DNA from: an uncultured Pseudomonadales bacterium
Lineage (GTDB): Bacteria; Pseudomonadota; Gammaproteobacteria; Pseudomonadales; Pseudohongiellaceae
Assembly: GCA_943789485.1 (NCBI GenBank)
Contig: CALSUH010000011.1
Span: 62,001 to 126,000, forward strand
DNA: 64,000 bases
Direction of reading: 5' to 3'
Part shown: one piece after another, positions 55,116 through 63,451 of the stretch
How the letters are laid out: the number at the start of each line of letters is the position of its first letter
Numbering within the stretch: position 1 is the stretch's first letter
Notes under the pieces: model-generated
Databases searched by the model: none
The model's input: the letters and a program-made list of their open reading frames with translations, nothing else
What the model was told of the DNA's origin: nothing
Made by a program: the position numbers and the translations under genes

Positions 55116-56495
55116 TTAGAAATCGAATTTTGTTCCAATATAGAAGAACGTAGATTGCTCATCGATAAGATTCTTTGCGTCGAGAAAGATCAAACCACTA
55201 TCGAGGCGTATGTTGCCGGGCACCACACTCCATCGCACTCTCAGCTCTAAATGCTGACCCATATAGTCGCCGCTATTACCGGTTGTATCGCGTTGACCCG
55301 TTCTGCCCCAACTGTCCTTATCTTCGGCAAGCCAGAAATGGCGATAGTCCGCCATCAATGCCACATTCGCCCATGGGGTGGCAGTCAAGCGGATGCCTGG
55401 CGTAATAATATTGCTGCGACTAATAGGAGCGTACAAAGAAACTGGACCAAACTCAAAGGCAGACACACCGAGGATTGTATCGAATCGACCGCTGTCATTA
55501 TCTAATGGGCTCTCGTCACCGCTGGCATAATTAAATTCGAATATGGCTCGTAGCCTGGACGGCGTATCGAAGCTGTAGGCCAGCTCCACCCGTTGGTAGA
55601 AGGCCTGATGATCGAGATCTACGGTATCAAGTGGGTTGCTCGAGGCTCTGCGTTCACCTGTCTGAAAAATCGACTCCCAATTTATGTCCCACTCGTTGAC
55701 CGCTGCCGATGAGCGGGCGCGAAAGCCAAAAGTGTGGAGGTCACGATTGCTAGTTTGCAGCTTCCTAGTGTCTTTTTCTTTAAGCGCTAGGTAATAAGTC
55801 TCTAGATTTAAGTCGACGTTTAAAAGAGAGGTTAGCAGGTTGGGCAAGTTAACAAACACGCCATGGATCCGCAGCGCTTCACTAGACTTGTCACCACGGT
55901 GCTCATTGTCGAGCAAGCTCAATCTATCTCGAGGCGTTCGCCGTACGGGCTGAGCCGACAAGAATTTAAATTCGTTGCCATTTGCTTGTTTGTGAATGAA
56001 GGAGATGCCATCAAGTGTATTAATAGTATTGCGGTAACGGTTTCTAGCAATCAGAGTACGGCTGCCCCAATCCTGAGTGAAACGACCTACTCGAACCTCG
56101 CTAGAGTTATCGCTGCCAAATTTGTAGGCGACATTTGCCTGCAGTAAATCGAGCGTGCTCACCTGTGAGGTGGTAAGCCGCGTGTCTCTATCGGCTTGAC
56201 CCTGTCTAGCATCCATGATCTCGACCTGAGCGCTAAAGCCGTCTTGTTTGTAGCGGGCATCTAGAGTCGTGCGTAGAAAGAAGGCGCCATCATTTGGGCT
56301 GGCGCCGACGAAGACGTTGCCATCGTAGTGCTCGAAGCGAGATTGATGCTCGCCACTTAGCGTGAAGCCATCATCTAGCCCGAGTGCATCAGATAGGGAC
56401 CAGGGGCCATCGGCGGCAAGCAGGGAATTGCTGATTAATAGGGTTGTAGAGAGAACTAAGAAATTTTTGGTTGGGCCGGTTACTTTTGAGAACAT
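55116..56495 (-). CDS. Alginate-export-family outer-membrane porin
   Basis: 459 residues from ATG 56495 (MFSKVTGPT). Signal peptide ending SLLAAD. The rest is an amphipathic beta-barrel with aromatic girdle residues and C-terminal Phe (FFYIGTKFDF). FTLSGEHQSRFEHYD, GRFTQDWGSRTLIARNRYRNT and ASGDESP match the alginate-export (AlgE-like) family. It probably transports anionic or neutral oligosaccharides. No alginate genes are nearby, so alginate is not implied. Confidence 0.85.
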   Translation of the reverse strand: MFSKVTGPTKNFLVLSTTLLISNSLLAADGPWSLSDALGLDDGFTLSGEHQSRFEHYDGNVFVGASPNDGAFFLRTTLDARYKQDGFSAQVEIMDARQGQADRDTRLTTSQVSTLDLLQANVAYKFGSDNSSEVRVGRFTQDWGSRTLIARNRYRNTINTLDGISFIHKQANGNEFKFLSAQPVRRTPRDRLSLLDNEHRGDKSSEALRIHGVFVNLPNLLTSLLNVDLNLETYYLALKEKDTRKLQTSNRDLHTFGFRARSSAAVNEWDINWESIFQTGERRASSNPLDTVDLDHQAFYQRVELAYSFDTPSRLRAIFEFNYASGDESPLDNDSGRFDTILGVSAFEFGPVSLYAPISRSNIITPGIRLTATPWANVALMADYRHFWLAEDKDSWGRTGQRDTTGNSGDYMGQHLELRVRWSVVPGNIRLDSGLIFLDAKNLIDEQSTFFYIGTKFDF

Positions 56496-56611
56496 AGTAT
56501 TGTCATTTTTTAGTGGGTAGGGCGCTGCCAATGCTACACCAGTCCTAGGTTGAGTTCACTTCTCAATCGGATGTCAGTGAATATCTGATTCTGAAGATTG
56601 AGCCGGGCACG

Positions 56612-56791
56612 TTAGCCCATGAAATAACGAATAGCCATGCCGATAATGAGGATAGCCATTAATGCGGGCATGTAGCGAGTCATCTTTCCCAGATCCTCAT
56701 CGGATTTCTCAGTGCTGTGTTTTTCTATCAATGGAAGGCCGACGGCTAGTACCAAAAAGAGAATAGCGAGTATCGATAGTAAGACTGTCAT
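56612..56791 (-). CDS. Small two-helix membrane protein, 59 residues
   Basis: A short gene encoding MTVLLSILAILFLVLAVG, then LIEKHSTEKSDEDLGKM, then a second hydrophobic helix (MPALMAILIIGMAIRYFMG). Both segments are long enough to span the membrane. A TAGGCG sequence precedes the ATG (56791). No family recognised. It lies between the porin and the REP palindrome on the same strand as the porin. Confidence 0.6.
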   Translation of the reverse strand: MTVLLSILAILFLVLAVGLPLIEKHSTEKSDEDLGKMTRYMPALMAILIIGMAIRYFMG

Positions 56792-56824
56792 TGAGTAACG
56801 CCTAGAGTGTCGGAGTAAGTAGTT

Positions 56825-56867
56825 AAAGGGGACGCAAGGATTTAATTTTAATCCCTTCGTCCCCTTT
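56825..56867. repeat. REP-like palindrome related to the RAYT ends
   Basis: A 43-bp imperfect palindrome: AAAGGGGACG at one end and CGTCCCCTTT at the other, with inner arms GGATT/AATCC. Its left half matches the 25-bp terminal repeat of the transposase element at 62631-62655 with three mismatches. It is probably a non-coding, mobile REP unit. Confidence 0.85.
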
Positions 56868-56892
56868 AAGCTACGGCCCTTTTACGCTCAAA

Positions 56893-57268
56893 CTAGTTGC
56901 GGCGAGTCATTGCCCAGGGGACTTCGGTACCCATAGCGCTTGCGCTGCCGTTAACGCTATCGCCCTCGACTGTGGCCGACATAGCGTAAGCCATTGGCGA
57001 ACCGTCGCGGTCAAGACGGAAGGAGATCTCGTCGCCATCGGCCACGCCGCCTTCGATCGGCCAGATACGGCCGTCACCCAGATCAAAGGACCCGGTCAGC
57101 GTGTCGCCCGACCGCCATAATTAACGTGGCGGTAAGAGCGCCAAATGGACTGCTCATGGTGAAATTCCAGCTTCCATCCAGCGCTGACGAGCTCGGCTTA
57201 GCTGCGCAGGATGAAAGCACTGTAAATAGCGTTAAAACGGTAAAGGGCGGATAAAAATTTCTGTTCAT
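56893..57268 (-). pseudogene. Small putative lipoprotein, split by one-base frameshift
   Basis: Starting at ATG 57268, it reads MNRNFYPPFTVLTLFTVLSSC (lipobox LSSC) and then SALDGSWNFTMSSPFGALTA. The frame ends early. If one G is dropped at the GGG at 57107-57109 (minus strand), it continues DTLTGSFDLGDGRIWPIEGG to the stop at 56893, about 124 residues. The continuation is low-complexity but consistent. It is either a real frameshift or a sequence error. Function unknown; periplasmic lipoprotein if intact. Confidence 0.7.
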
Positions 57269-57600
57269 GGGGTTCCCCACGGTGAACTGATATTGTTGTT
57301 GTACTGCTTCGTATTGCACGACGGTGCCCGTGCAACGCTGGAATCGTCGCGTCGGATCAGCCCCTCTATCTGGCCTCTAGGCTGATTGCGGCTTCCTGCC
57401 CAGCTGATGCGAGGGAATTAGGGCGCTCCAAGCCAGTTTCTCCACAACCTAGCAAGCAGAATAGATCTGGTTTCCCTATATGGCCGTTTAATAGATAAAT
57501 TCATCTCTGCTGCTAGGCGTCTAAAACAGTGCCGGTCCATCTAATGAGTTATCGGTGCTAGGCTTTACCGCCATAGCTGAAAACCGTAATATAGTGTGTG
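57269..57600. other. Intergenic stretch ahead of the second GTP cyclohydrolase II gene
   Basis: About 330 bp. No gene supported. It should hold the promoters of the lipoprotein (leftward) and the pyrimidine/pterin operon (rightward). I saw no FMN riboswitch signature in it. Confidence 0.5.
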
Positions 57601-58221
57601 ATGCCTAACCTCTCCGTAAGCCGTGTTGTCAGCGCCCGTATTCCAACCGAGTACGGCGAATTCGAACTCGCCTATTACAACAATACTCTAGATGACAAGG
57701 AGCATCTCGGCTTCAGTATGGGAGATCTCAGCGGGGGAGAGGATATTCTGGTTCGACTGCACTCTGAATGCCTCACCGGTGATATCTTTGGATCCCGTAG
57801 GTGCGACTGCGGCGAGCAGCTGGACCGGTCGATGCAACTCATTGCTGAGGAGGGTCAGGGATTGATTGTTTATCTGCGCCAAGAAGGTCGGGGTATTGGC
57901 TTGCAGCAAAAAATTCACGCCTACAACCTGCAGGATGCGGGTCACGACACTGTCGATGCCAACCTACTGCTGGGGCACCAAGCCGATGAACGTGACTACA
58001 CGGTGGCCGTCCGTATTCTGGAAGACCTTGGTATTAAGTCGGTCCGGCTTATCACGAATAACCCGCTGAAAATCAGCACACTGGAAGAGGCGGGGATTAA
58101 GGTAAGCGAGCGCGTTGAACTGGATAATTTCGTAAACCCGGAAAACTCTCAGTATCTGGCGACCAAGGCCCTACGCATGAATCATTTGCTGCGCATGGCA
58201 AATACGCCCCCTGACAACTGA
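57601..58221 (+). CDS. Second GTP cyclohydrolase II
   Basis: 206 residues. Active-site zinc motif SECLTGDIFGSRRCDCG (Cys57, Cys68, Cys70) and catalytic [18 protein letters not shown] are complete, so it should be active. It converts GTP to 2,5-diamino-6-ribosylamino-4-pyrimidinone 5-phosphate. It is distinct from ribA at 17.0 kb (GSRR for SLRCDC context, QQ for LN) and heads a four-gene operon. The ATG at 57601 is preferred to the GTG just before it. Redundant with ribA, so it likely serves a separate pathway. Confidence 0.92.
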   Translation: MPNLSVSRVVSARIPTEYGEFELAYYNNTLDDKEHLGFSMGDLSGGEDILVRLHSECLTGDIFGSRRCDCGEQLDRSMQLIAEEGQGLIVYLRQEGRGIGLQQKIHAYNLQDAGHDTVDANLLLGHQADERDYTVAVRILEDLGIKSVRLITNNPLKISTLEEAGIKVSERVELDNFVNPENSQYLATKALRMNHLLRMANTPPDN

Positions 58222-58223
58222 TA

Positions 58224-58952
58224 GTGACTTCTCCAACTATCAATCAGCAGATCGAAAAGTGGCTGTGCTCACGAGTCTCGTCTTTTCAAGCCAGCAACAG
58301 GCCCTTTATTACGCTCTCCTATGCGCAAAGTTGGGACGGCAGCATTACGACCCGCTCTGGAGAACCACTGAGTTTTAGCGGAGAGGAATCGACCCAACTG
58401 ACTCACCAATTGCGCAGCCTGCACGACGGCATTTTGGTTGGCATCGGGACCGTGCTAAGTGATGATCCACAACTCACTGTCAGGCAGTGGTCCGGATCGA
58501 ACCCTCAGCCAATCGTATTGGACAGTAGTTTACGCACGCCGCGGGCTGCAAAAATTTGTCATCACCCTGATAAACAATGTTGGATTTTAACAGGACGTCC
58601 TGGCGTCGAATCTCATGGTGATCAGGTTGATATTTTGGCCGTGGACAGCGCCGACGCAGATCAACAACAGGTGCCGTTAGAGGCCGCAATGAGCCTGCTC
58701 AAGGAGCGGGGAATCAAAAGCCTAATGGTGGAAGGCGGAGCCACTGTTATAACGGCCTTTCTGAAAGCGCAGCTGGCCGATGCTTTGGTATTGACCGTCG
58801 CCCCGCGGATTATCGGTGGCTACAAGGCAGTTGGCGATTTGCAGGCCGAGGGCTGTGATGATCAGCTGAGAATTCACCCGCTACACTGCGCGCCTGCAGG
58901 TAGGGATTTTATCGTATGGGGAGATTTTCAATACGGTGAGACCGACCGGTGA
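58224..58952 (+). CDS. Stand-alone RibD-C-type reductase
   Basis: 242 residues of the dihydrofolate-reductase-like fold found in RibD and yeast Rib7. Motifs: FITLSYAQSWDGSIT, DGILVGIGTVLSDDPQLT, PIVLDSSLRTP and LMVEGGATVITAFLKAQLADAL. No deaminase domain. The GTG start lies two bases after the cyclohydrolase stop. Expected to reduce the ribosylamino pyrimidine to ribitylamino, using NADPH. In archaea and fungi reduction precedes deamination, which fits a reductase without deaminase. Confidence 0.88.
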   Translation: MTSPTINQQIEKWLCSRVSSFQASNRPFITLSYAQSWDGSITTRSGEPLSFSGEESTQLTHQLRSLHDGILVGIGTVLSDDPQLTVRQWSGSNPQPIVLDSSLRTPRAAKICHHPDKQCWILTGRPGVESHGDQVDILAVDSADADQQQVPLEAAMSLLKERGIKSLMVEGGATVITAFLKAQLADALVLTVAPRIIGGYKAVGDLQAEGCDDQLRIHPLHCAPAGRDFIVWGDFQYGETDR

Positions 58953-59983
58953 AAGCGCAGCAACTCTACTTCATAGAGCCTCATCAGGTCGAAATCCGCG
59001 AACAACAACTGCCGCCTTTGCAGCCCGATCAAGTGCTGGTCAAGAACCTGTATTCGGCAATCAGTGCCGGTACCGAGATGCTGGTCTATCGCGGCCAGCT
59101 TCCCGTTTCTATGTCTCTCGACGAAAATCTAACGGCTTCCGAAGCGCAGACAATTAACTATCCCACGCAATATGGCTATGCCTGTGTCGGCCGCGTAGTA
59201 GAGGTTGGTCAGGGTGTGGGAGCGGACTGGGTTGGAAAAGCGGTCTTCTCGTTTCAACCCCATGCAAGTCATTACGTATGTGCTTTGGATCGAATTATTC
59301 CCTTGCCCGAGGGAGTGGATCCGAAGAATGCTGTGTTTTTGGCTAATATGGAAACAGCAGTGAATCTGGTTCAGGATGGCAATCCGCGCCTCGGTGAGCG
59401 AGTGGTAGTTCTGGGCCAAGGCATCGTTGGGCTGCTGGTGTCCAGTGCCCTGGCCGAATTTCCTCTTGCTGACCTATATGCAGTGGAATCAATCGACGGC
59501 CGCCGGAAATTAGCAGTTCAGGCAGGAGTGCAAGCGACGTTCAGTCCCGAAGCCGAGAGCGAAATTAGCGCACTACAGGAGAAGCTAGAGCTTAATGAGG
59601 TTTGCGGTGGCGCCGATGTGGTATTTGAACTAACCGGCTCTCCAGCAGCGTTGAATCTGGCTGTAGAGCTAAGCGCCTATTCTGGGCGCATTGTCGTTGG
59701 CAGTTGGTATGGTACGAAGAGTGCCGAAATTAATTTGGGCGAGAGATTTCATCGTAACCGCATGACAATCGTAAGCAGCCAGGTCAGCACCATTGCTCCT
59801 GAGTTAAGCGGTCGATGGGACAAAGCGCGGCGCTTCTGTGTGGCATGGGGCATGATTAATAAGTGCCACCCCGCACAATTTATCAGCCATTGCCTAGAAT
59901 TCGCTAAAGCGGGTGAAGCCTACCGGCTACTGGACGATTCACCACAGGATACAACTCAGATAATTTTCGATTATCAGGACTAG
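58949..59983 (+). CDS. Medium-chain dehydrogenase, BchC-like
   Basis: 344 residues of the MDR superfamily. Rossmann motif VVVLGQGIVGLLVSS. The N-terminal domain has ISAGTEMLVYRGQLP where classical enzymes carry the zinc Cys, so the catalytic zinc is probably absent. This 'ISAGTE' form is shared with BchC-like dehydrogenases. GTGA overlap with the previous gene signals coupled translation. Likely oxidises or reduces a hydroxyl on the pathway intermediate. Confidence 0.82.
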   Translation: MKAQQLYFIEPHQVEIREQQLPPLQPDQVLVKNLYSAISAGTEMLVYRGQLPVSMSLDENLTASEAQTINYPTQYGYACVGRVVEVGQGVGADWVGKAVFSFQPHASHYVCALDRIIPLPEGVDPKNAVFLANMETAVNLVQDGNPRLGERVVVLGQGIVGLLVSSALAEFPLADLYAVESIDGRRKLAVQAGVQATFSPEAESEISALQEKLELNEVCGGADVVFELTGSPAALNLAVELSAYSGRIVVGSWYGTKSAEINLGERFHRNRMTIVSSQVSTIAPELSGRWDKARRFCVAWGMINKCHPAQFISHCLEFAKAGEAYRLLDDSPQDTTQIIFDYQD

Positions 59984-60020
59984 CGTCAGGTAATCAGTAC
60001 TTTGAATAGAGGTTTACAGA

Positions 60021-60350
60021 ATGTACACAGTTTCAGTAAGACGTGACCTGATCGCCAGGCATTATCTCATCGGCGGTGACTGGGGTGCCGAGAACGACCC
60101 CCATTCCCATCCTTACGTCATTGAAGTCCGGCTTGAAGCCGCTGAATTAGATCAGCACGGCTATCTTGTAGATATCGTCAAAATTGAGGAAGAACTGCAG
60201 TCTGTCGTCGATTATTTTGGCGAGAGCATGCTCAATGATCTGCCTGAGTTCGAGGCGCTCAACCCGAGTATCGAACATTTCAGCCGTATTGTCCTGCGGC
60301 AAGCTGCTAGATGGGATAAAACCGCCGGGATCAGGCCGTTTTACAGTTAG
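60021..60350 (+). CDS. QueD/PTPS-like protein lacking canonical catalytic residues
   Basis: 109 residues with the 6-pyruvoyltetrahydropterin synthase fold. Zinc histidines His14, His28 and His30 (HYLIGG, PHSHPY) are conserved. The catalytic cysteine of QueD is replaced by Glu24 (ENDPHSH), as in PTPS-III proteins. The DH dyad before LND reads GESM. It is 37 bp after the dehydrogenase gene. Its reaction is probably not that of QueD: it may bind or rearrange a pterin or pyrimidine side chain. Distant homology, but fold and zinc site are clear. Confidence 0.75.
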   Translation: MYTVSVRRDLIARHYLIGGDWGAENDPHSHPYVIEVRLEAAELDQHGYLVDIVKIEEELQSVVDYFGESMLNDLPEFEALNPSIEHFSRIVLRQAARWDKTAGIRPFYS

Positions 60351-60421
60351 GATCTGGGAGAACGATAGCTGCTGGGCAGCCTATGTCATGGACTATTAGG
60401 CAAGAGGCCCATACCGCCATT

Positions 60422-61433
60422 TCAAGACTCCGTTGCTACCGAGTGGGGTAAAGGTGACTGCAGGCCCGGCAATATCGCTGCGCCGGCTACTAGAATAACC
60501 ACATCCCTCAAACGCATCAGTACGATCAGACCGGCCGCCGCCGGCAGTGGCAAAGCCAGCGCCTGAAACGCCCAGAACAGACCCGCCTCGACACTGCCAA
60601 CACCGCCGGGCAGGGGAAGCAGAAAAGCAAGGCGCACCACAGTAAACAGAAAAACAAAGGTCGTCAGGTCCAGAGGTACATCGACAAAGCTGAGCAACAG
60701 CCAGAATTCCGCAATCATGCCAGCCCATGCCAGCAGTGATAGACCCAGAGCCACTCCGAGGGCCTGGCGCTGCCTGGTAAATACCTGTTGCAGTGATTCA
60801 GTCAATTGTGAGACATGAGTATCCAGATTGCGCAGGCGGTCATGGTTTTTCCAGCGACTGGCCAACCGTTTTATCCAATTGCGGATGCGCAGCGGTTTCT
60901 GTAAAAAAAACCAACCAAGCAGGCCCGTCAACAGAATTAATCCCAATAAAACGAACGCTATGATTTGCCAGTCCACAAAAACGATGGAGCGCGAAGTCAG
61001 CAGCGCAAGCACTGCCAATAACAGAACCGCAAAATTAATCCACAGCTCATAGAAGCGATCGAGACCAACAGCGAGGAAGGGCGGCATGGCCAGGCACACT
61101 GTATCTCCGCCATAACCAGTAAATCTGCAGGGGTTCGCCACCGAACTGGGGGCCAGGTGTCACAAAACTGATTACCTGGCCCGCCTGACGCACGCGAAGT
61201 AACTGTAAGAATCTGCAAGGCAATGTCATAGCTCGGGTCAGCACCAGCCAACGTCCGACAAGCAGTATGATGACGAGCAGGTTGAAGGCAATCCAAGCCA
61301 TCCACTGGGAGAGGTGTAGATCCGTAATGGTCTTCACGAGTTCCGTGAAGGGTAGCCTGGACAGTATCCACCCCGCGAGTCCCAGTGCCGTTAACCAAGT
61401 CAGGTAACCCAAAAAGTTAGTTGATGACCTCAA
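60422..61433 (-). pseudogene. LPG-synthase-type flippase membrane gene, split by frameshift
   Basis: Resembles the integral membrane domain of lysylphosphatidylglycerol synthases, which move lipids between leaflets (YbhN/DUF2156-less branch). The first part reads TPGPQFGGEPLQIYWLWRR. The frame then breaks near 61066-61084. Skipping one base restores LAVGLDRFYELWINF, with the remaining helices ending at 60422. PLPGGVGSVEAGLFW is the family's conserved glycine-rich loop. The ATG overlaps the upstream gene's stop by four bases. Total about 337 residues if intact. Confidence 0.8.
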
Positions 61434-62611
61434 GCGCCATCGTACCCATTGAGCCAGTGGTCATCTTCTGTCCACAGGCTAAAGCGCCCGGTACCCAGCA
61501 GCAGCAACCAGACCAGGCTGCAGAATAAAACATAGTCCACCGGCAACAGTGGATTAGTCATGTAATACCAGCCCAGCAGACTGACGAGGATGAGACTGAA
61601 GTAGCGCCCGGCAACTCCCAGCAACACCATGAGCGATGCCAGAATAAAACCACCGATCATCACATTGTTCATCCAGCCAAGGTTGCCCGCAGGCAGAGGC
61701 GGGAGTCCGGATTGTAGTAGGGACATTACCAAAGTCACCACCACGATAACGCGCAACGCAGGTTGCAATACGGCCTGACTGAACTGCGTAATCTGCGCAA
61801 AGCGCCGGTCGACACCGTCGGCCTGTCGATTAATGCGCCCACTAACGATCAGCCAGTCGATAAAGAAGCCGAGCACTGCAGGCAACATGAAGGCAAAGCC
61901 GGCAAGCGTTGATAGAGGTGGATAAATCATTGGCCACAGAACCACCGCTAAGAAGCCCATCTGAAAGCCGGCCCAAGCACGCCTATGCAGTGCCGGCGGC
62001 AGGGGATAGACAGCTAAGCCGCGGAAGTTGCGCCAGAGAATCCCAGCATGGAATAGATAATAGGCAGTGCCCATCAATAGGTAACTCCAATGTACCTGTT
62101 CATAACCGAAGGCCAGTAAGGAGGCGATCGCCAGGCCGAGCGCATCAGAGAGGGTATCCAGTTCAATGCCAAGCAGGCTACTCTGCCCCGTGCGGCGTGC
62201 CACAAAGCCGTCGACTCGGTCCAGCACTGCGGCGAGCAAATACAGCATGCCTGGCAACCAGGCCAGCGCAGGTCCTTCGGGCCAGGGTTGAAACAGGAAA
62301 CCCGCAACGGCAGCGATCAACCAGGCACGCAGCAAGGTGACTCGGTTTGCCCAGCCAAGGTCTTTATAAAGTGGTGCTTTCGGGTCTGGACGGTTAAGAG
62401 GCAGGCGTTGCTTAGTCTGATAACAGAGAAAAGCCCAAACCAGTCCGGCCTGCACCAACCATTGCAGTGCGCTTTGCCAAACCCAAGTCAGCTCTAAAAG
62501 AAAGCACCCGCCTGCGAGTCCAGCCACGCCCAACCATCCAAGGCGAGTGAGCTCGCGCCTAAGTAATCCATCAATCGGTTGTTGCGCATCGGTATTCAAA
62601 GTGTCTGGCAT
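61430..62611 (-). CDS. CDP-alcohol phosphatidyltransferase with extra C-terminal membrane region
   Basis: 393 residues, many membrane helices. The motif LDRVDGFVARR...GIELDTLSD matches DxxDGxxARx(7-8)GxxxDxxxD. This enzyme class transfers a phosphoalcohol from CDP-lipid or CDP-alcohol to an acceptor. Residues 270-393 add DoxX-like helices not found in PgsA. ATG 62611 (MPDTLNTD) is preferred to a GTG/ATG seven codons earlier. Coupled by a four-base overlap to the flippase-like gene. Confidence 0.85.
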   Translation of the reverse strand: MPDTLNTDAQQPIDGLLRRELTRLGWLGVAGLAGGCFLLELTWVWQSALQWLVQAGLVWAFLCYQTKQRLPLNRPDPKAPLYKDLGWANRVTLLRAWLIAAVAGFLFQPWPEGPALAWLPGMLYLLAAVLDRVDGFVARRTGQSSLLGIELDTLSDALGLAIASLLAFGYEQVHWSYLLMGTAYYLFHAGILWRNFRGLAVYPLPPALHRRAWAGFQMGFLAVVLWPMIYPPLSTLAGFAFMLPAVLGFFIDWLIVSGRINRQADGVDRRFAQITQFSQAVLQPALRVIVVVTLVMSLLQSGLPPLPAGNLGWMNNVMIGGFILASLMVLLGVAGRYFSLILVSLLGWYYMTNPLLPVDYVLFCSLVWLLLLGTGRFSLWTEDDHWLNGYDGA

Positions 62612-62630
62612 AAGACAACAATACCAAACC

Positions 62631-62655
62631 AAAGGGGACGGAGGGATTTATTTTT
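62631..62655 (+). repeat. Left terminal inverted repeat
   Basis: Reads AAAGGGGACGGAGGGATTTA plus five T. Perfect inverse of 63425-63449. Confidence 0.93.
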
Positions 62656-62734
62656 GATCAGTTTTGCGCCTTTGCAATCAAAATCATCTAGACTTTTACT
62701 CTCCCTTTCAATCAGGACCGCCTAAGGAAATACA

Positions 62735-63451
62735 GTGCCACGTCGAGCCAGGATGTATATACCGGGGTACGCCTACCATATTGTGCAAAGAGGCAATAAC
62801 CGAGAGGCTTGTTTCTTTGAGGAGGAAAACTATCGTGTTTACATAAGGTATATGGACGAAGCACTGCCTCGTTATGGTAGTTGTCTCCATGCCTATTGCC
62901 TAATGACAAACCATGTTCATTTATTAATGACGCCTGACTGTGTAGACAGTATTTCCAATTTCATGAAAGTGGTATGCAGTCGCTATGCGCAATACATCAA
63001 TAAGAAATATGCTCGCACTGGAACACTCTGGGAAGGGCGGCATAAGGCTAGTGCAATTGACACTGAAGGCTATCTGCTAAAATGCTATCGCTATATTGAA
63101 CTTAATCCAGTGGCGGCTCACATAGTAAACCGACCTGAAGAATATGCATGGACAAGCAACCACTGTAACGCTTGGGGAGATCCAGATTCGCTAATCTCAG
63201 TCCATCAAACCTATCTGGCTCTAGGTCAAAATCAACAACAAAGATGTTTGAATTATCAAAAGCTTTTTAGTGAAGTCCTGTCTCCTGAAGATTGCCAGGC
63301 GATTGCCAAGGCAGTCCACTTTTCGATGCCACTGGGTTCCGAGGAATTTATTTCTCAGATTGAGAGCCGAACAGGTCACAAGATAGGGTTTTCGCACCGC
63401 GGTCGCCCTTATGCTAAATTGGTTAAAAATAAATCCCTCCGTCCCCTTTAA
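62735..63451 (+). CDS. REP-associated tyrosine transposase (RAYT, Y1/HUH family)
   Basis: 238 residues of the IS200/IS605-related TnpA_REP family. The HUH motif is MTNHVHLLM (His-Val-His). The N-terminal RARMYIPGYAYHIVQRGNNR and the RYIELNPVAAHIV block are typical, and the catalytic Tyr lies in CYRYIELNP. The GTG start follows TAAGGAAATACA. The C-terminal SLRPL is encoded by the right terminal repeat. Such proteins mobilise REP palindromes in many Gammaproteobacteria. Confidence 0.9.
   Translation: MPRRARMYIPGYAYHIVQRGNNREACFFEEENYRVYIRYMDEALPRYGSCLHAYCLMTNHVHLLMTPDCVDSISNFMKVVCSRYAQYINKKYARTGTLWEGRHKASAIDTEGYLLKCYRYIELNPVAAHIVNRPEEYAWTSNHCNAWGDPDSLISVHQTYLALGQNQQQRCLNYQKLFSEVLSPEDCQAIAKAVHFSMPLGSEEFISQIESRTGHKIGFSHRGRPYAKLVKNKSLRPL
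63425..63449 (-). repeat. Right terminal inverted repeat
   Basis: The inverse complement of 62631-62655, perfect over 25 bp. Overlaps the 3' end of the transposase gene. Confidence 0.93.

Larger units (their letters stand above)
62631..63449 (+). mobile_element. REP-associated transposase element with 25-bp inverted ends
   Basis: A unit of about 819 bp bounded by perfect 25-bp inverted repeats (62631-62655 and 63425-63449), starting AAAGGGGACGGAGGGATT. The transposase gene fills it, and its final codons and most of its stop lie in the right repeat. It lies between the CDP-alcohol transferase start and the glycosyltransferase start, in their promoter region. A related palindrome is at 56825-56867. 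Confidence 0.85.
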
